This document shows positions 5,670 through 7,666 of a stretch of DNA of 7,666 nucleotides, piece after piece. The notes under the pieces were generated by a model. It had not been told where the DNA came from. It did no database searches and saw only the letters and a list, made by a program, of their open reading frames with translations. A program made the position numbers and the translations under genes. Each line of letters begins with the position of its first letter. The stretch's first letter is position 1. Origin of the DNA: DATKMS01 sp041497995 (lineage in GTDB: Bacteria > Desulfobacterota > Binatia > HRBIN30); assembly GCA_041497995.1 (NCBI GenBank), contig JBGQHM010000325.1, forward strand, positions 1 to 7,666, given 5' to 3'.

Positions 5670-6794
5670 TCACTGCAACGCCCCGATGATCACATCGTGG
5701 ATGAACGGACGGAACGCCTTGATCAACTCGTTGTCGCGACTGGGATGGATGCGGTTGCTCAACAGGATCACGTGACGGTCGTGCTCGAGATCGAGCCAGA
5801 CTGATGTGCCGGTGAACCCCAGGTGTCCAACTGAGTGCGGCGAGAAGTGGGTGCCGGCGCTCGAGCCGACCGGCGCCGGCGTGTCCCACCCGAGGCACCA
5901 CGTCGAGCCGGGCACCGTGTCGTCACGCGTCCAGAACTGCTGGGCGATGCGTTGTGGGATCATCTGGCTGCCGCCGCCGTAGCAATCCTTCAAACGGCAG
6001 AGCAGCACGTCCAGATCCTTGGCCGACGCGAACAGGCCGGCGTGTCCGGCCACGCCACCCATGGCGTAGGCGTTGTCGTCGTGCACCTCGCCGCAGAGGA
6101 CCTTCTGGCGCCACGGACAGCGTTCGGTCGGCGCGATCATCTCAGTGACCGGCTGTACGCGGCGCGAACGCAGCAACGACAGGTCGACGAAGCCGGTGGT
6201 GCGTAAACCGAGCGGGCGGAAGATGCGCTCGTGGCAGAACCGATCCAGGGTCATCCCGCTGACCTCTTCGATCACGGCACCCAGCAGCATGAAGCCGAGA
6301 TCACTGTACAGTGTCTTGGTGCCGGGCGGGGCTTCGAGGCGCTCGCGCTGGATTTCCTGGTACACGTGCACCTTGGCGCCGTGGCTGCCAAGGAAGTTGA
6401 TGCGCCCGGCGCGTTCGATCTGCAGTACGCCTTTGAAGTAGGGCTTCCACGGCGGCAGACCCGAGCTGTGTGTCAGTAAATGACGGAAGGTGATGTGCGT
6501 CTTTCCGTGCACGCCGAAGTTGTGAAAGAAGCGCGTGACCCGGTCGTCGAGCGCGACTTTGCCGTCCTTCAGCATCAGCATCATCGCCACACTGGTTGCG
6601 AAGGCCTTGGTCAGCGACGAGACATCGAAGATGGTATCTTCCGCCATCCGCGTCACCTCGGGCTCCAGACTGCGGTGTCCAAAAGCGCGGTGATAGAACA
6701 CGCGTGTCCCCTCACGCACCAGCAGCACGGCGCCGGGGAACACGCGGCGACCCACTGCCGCGTCCATCTCGCGTTCGACGTTTTCGAAGCTCAT
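5670..6794 (-). CDS. Beta-lactamase-family (class C/EstB-like) serine hydrolase
   Basis: This 374-residue protein belongs to the penicillin-binding-protein-like serine hydrolase fold, whose members include class C beta-lactamases, D-amino-acid peptidases and esterases. The SxxK motif is S60-L-T-K63, with Ser60 the likely nucleophile. HLLTHSSGLP (105-114) is the usual family signature. Tyr163 in YSD stands at the YxN motif, and H324-L-G326 in GHLGFTGTSVW stands at the KTG motif, as in EstB-like enzymes. GEVHDDNAYAMGGVAGHAGL (235-254) is typical of this subgroup. No signal peptide is visible at MSFENVEREMD, so the enzyme is probably cytoplasmic. It lies between ldcA and mpl on the same strand, suggesting a role in muropeptide handling. 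A secreted beta-lactamase is unlikely. No good ribosome binding site is visible because the repeat at 6801 comes within seven bases of the ATG. Confidence 0.9.
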   Translation of the reverse strand: MSFENVEREMDAAVGRRVFPGAVLLVREGTRVFYHRAFGHRSLEPEVTRMAEDTIFDVSSLTKAFATSVAMMLMLKDGKVALDDRVTRFFHNFGVHGKTHITFRHLLTHSSGLPPWKPYFKGVLQIERAGRINFLGSHGAKVHVYQEIQRERLEAPPGTKTLYSDLGFMLLGAVIEEVSGMTLDRFCHERIFRPLGLRTTGFVDLSLLRSRRVQPVTEMIAPTERCPWRQKVLCGEVHDDNAYAMGGVAGHAGLFASAKDLDVLLCRLKDCYGGGSQMIPQRIAQQFWTRDDTVPGSTWCLGWDTPAPVGSSAGTHFSPHSVGHLGFTGTSVWLDLEHDRHVILLSNRIHPSRDNELIKAFRPFIHDVIIGALQ

Positions 6795-6800
6795 GAGGTT

Positions 6801-6890
6801 AGCTGTCAGCCGTCAGCTTTCAGCTCTCAGCTCTGAGGAGAATCGATCATTAAAATGTTTCTTCTTGCTGAGGGCTGATGGCTGACGGCT
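6801..6890. repeat. Imperfect inverted repeat made of 7-base units, between ldcA and the hydrolase
   Basis: The left arm on the plus strand is AGCTGTC, AGCCGTC, AGCTTTC, AGCTCTC, AGCTCTG (6801-6835). The right arm on the minus strand is AGCCGTC, AGCCATC, AGCCCTC, AGC (6890-6867). Over 24 bases, 20 positions are complementary and the other four can form G-U pairs in the plus-sense RNA. The spacer is AT-rich for this window (GATCATTAAAATGTTTC at 6844-6860). The right arm overlaps the ldcA stop codon at 6891-6889. It is the same family as the repeat at 53-152. Confidence 0.85.
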
Positions 6891-7666
6891 ATTCTGCCAC
6901 CGGCGATTCGAGCAGCGTCAGGCGTTCGCCGGCCAGGCGCGCGCGCACGCCCAGGGGCAAGGTCAGCGTACCGGCTCCGTGGCCGCTCGGTAGGCCGAAC
7001 GCGACGGGGTAGGGGGCGCTCGAAAATGCCGCGGCGATCACGTCGCGGACGCTGACGCGCTCGTTCTCTCCGGCAGTGCAGCCCGGCATCTCGCCGAAGA
7101 TGACGCCGGCGACATCATCGAGTACGCCGGCCTGGCGCAGCTGCGTCAGCATGCGGTCGACGCGGTACGGCTTTTCATTCACGTCTTCCAGAAACAGTAG
7201 GCGATCGCGCGTCTCTAACGCCCACGCTGTACCGAGCATCGACACGATTACCGAGAGACTGCCGCCCACCAGCAGCCCTTCCGCCATTCCCGGTTGGACC
7301 ACGGCTTGCGCGGGCTGGTGCCAGCCCACGTGGTCACCGCTCAGCATAGCCAGTAGGGTGGCAGCCGCCTCCGTGCGTTGATGCAGGCCGGCGACCATCG
7401 GCCCGTGAAACGTGACTAGCTCTGCGCGTTGGACGAGGTCGTTGAGCAAGAAGGTCAAATCACTATGTCCGACGAAGATCTTCGGATGCGCCCGTGGCAG
7501 CGCCGGATCCCAGAGCGGCAACAGGCGCCCCGAGCCGTAGCCGCCGCGTGCTGCAACGATTGCTTTCACCTCCGGCGTGCGGAACATCTCATCGAGGTCG
7601 GCAAGTCTTTCGCGGTCGCTCCCTGCCAGGTAGCCGGACTTCTTCAGCGTCGCGGCGCCCAGGCGC
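6889..7666 (-). CDS. ldcA: Muramoyltetrapeptide (LD-) carboxypeptidase, S66 family, 5' end outside window
   Basis: LdcA removes the terminal D-Ala from the recycled L-Ala-D-Glu-mDAP-D-Ala tetrapeptide in the cytoplasm, making the tripeptide used by Mpl. The frame is open to the window edge. The visible part starts RLGAATLKKSGYLAGSDRER, so ATG 7587 is internal and the true start lies beyond 7666. There are 258 residues here; the family usually has about 300, so roughly 45 N-terminal residues are missing. Visible marks are the ARGGYGSGRLLP loop, the nucleophile Ser68 in GHSD (numbering from the first visible residue), Glu160 in LLFLEDVNEKPYRVDR, and His229 in LPSGHGAGTLTLPLG. These complete the Ser-Glu-His triad. 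The stop TAG (6891-6889) lies at the edge of the repeat at 6801-6890. The order ldcA, serine hydrolase, mpl suggests one transcription unit. Confidence 0.93.
   Translation of the reverse strand, partial: RLGAATLKKSGYLAGSDRERLADLDEMFRTPEVKAIVAARGGYGSGRLLPLWDPALPRAHPKIFVGHSDLTFLLNDLVQRAELVTFHGPMVAGLHQRTEAAATLLAMLSGDHVGWHQPAQAVVQPGMAEGLLVGGSLSVIVSMLGTAWALETRDRLLFLEDVNEKPYRVDRMLTQLRQAGVLDDVAGVIFGEMPGCTAGENERVSVRDVIAAAFSSAPYPVAFGLPSGHGAGTLTLPLGVRARLAGERLTLLESPVAE

Noticed and set aside
5835..6206. Plus-strand open frames opposite the serine hydrolase
   Set aside because: They are Arg-rich shadows without motifs or ribosome binding sites, and the minus-strand frame is convincingly coding.

Overview
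This window looks like chromosomal DNA from an uncultured, high-GC, Gram-negative bacterium that makes meso-diaminopimelate peptidoglycan. Evidence for the envelope type is an Slt-type lytic transglycosylase with a lipoprotein signal, an Mpl ligase and an LD-carboxypeptidase. The dispersed short-repeat hairpins between genes suggest a large-genome deltaproteobacterium-like or related lineage, but this taxonomic guess is weak and no rRNA or marker gene is present.

Layout. Positions 1-230 hold no gene but carry an imperfect inverted repeat built of 7-base units. Positions 231-2309 (+) encode a TPR-rich lytic transglycosylase (slt). Positions 2388-2792 (+) encode a small conserved membrane protein. 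Positions 2793-4056 form a degraded accessory stretch: the N-terminal stub of a VOC/glyoxalase-like protein, an antitoxin-like small gene behind a palindrome and a possible leaderless promoter, a 91-residue small protein, and the N-terminal stub of what looks like a retropepsin-type aspartyl protease cut where its catalytic Asp is expected. On the opposite strand is an approximately 80-residue small gene broken by one frameshift. The rest lies on the minus strand, in transcription order: ldcA (5' end outside the window), a beta-lactamase-family serine hydrolase, and mpl. The gaps between these genes hold more 7-base repeat arrays and a GC-rich hairpin.

Function. Slt, LdcA and Mpl are successive steps of peptidoglycan turnover and recycling. 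Slt releases anhydro-muropeptides, LdcA trims the stem tetrapeptide to a tripeptide, and Mpl joins the recovered tripeptide to UDP-MurNAc. The serine hydrolase, which lacks a visible export signal, sits between ldcA and mpl and probably acts on a muropeptide-like substrate; its exact reaction cannot be read from sequence. The most unusual features are the 7-base repeat arrays, which reach into the ldcA stop codon and the serine hydrolase leader, and the cluster of small, mostly broken accessory genes.
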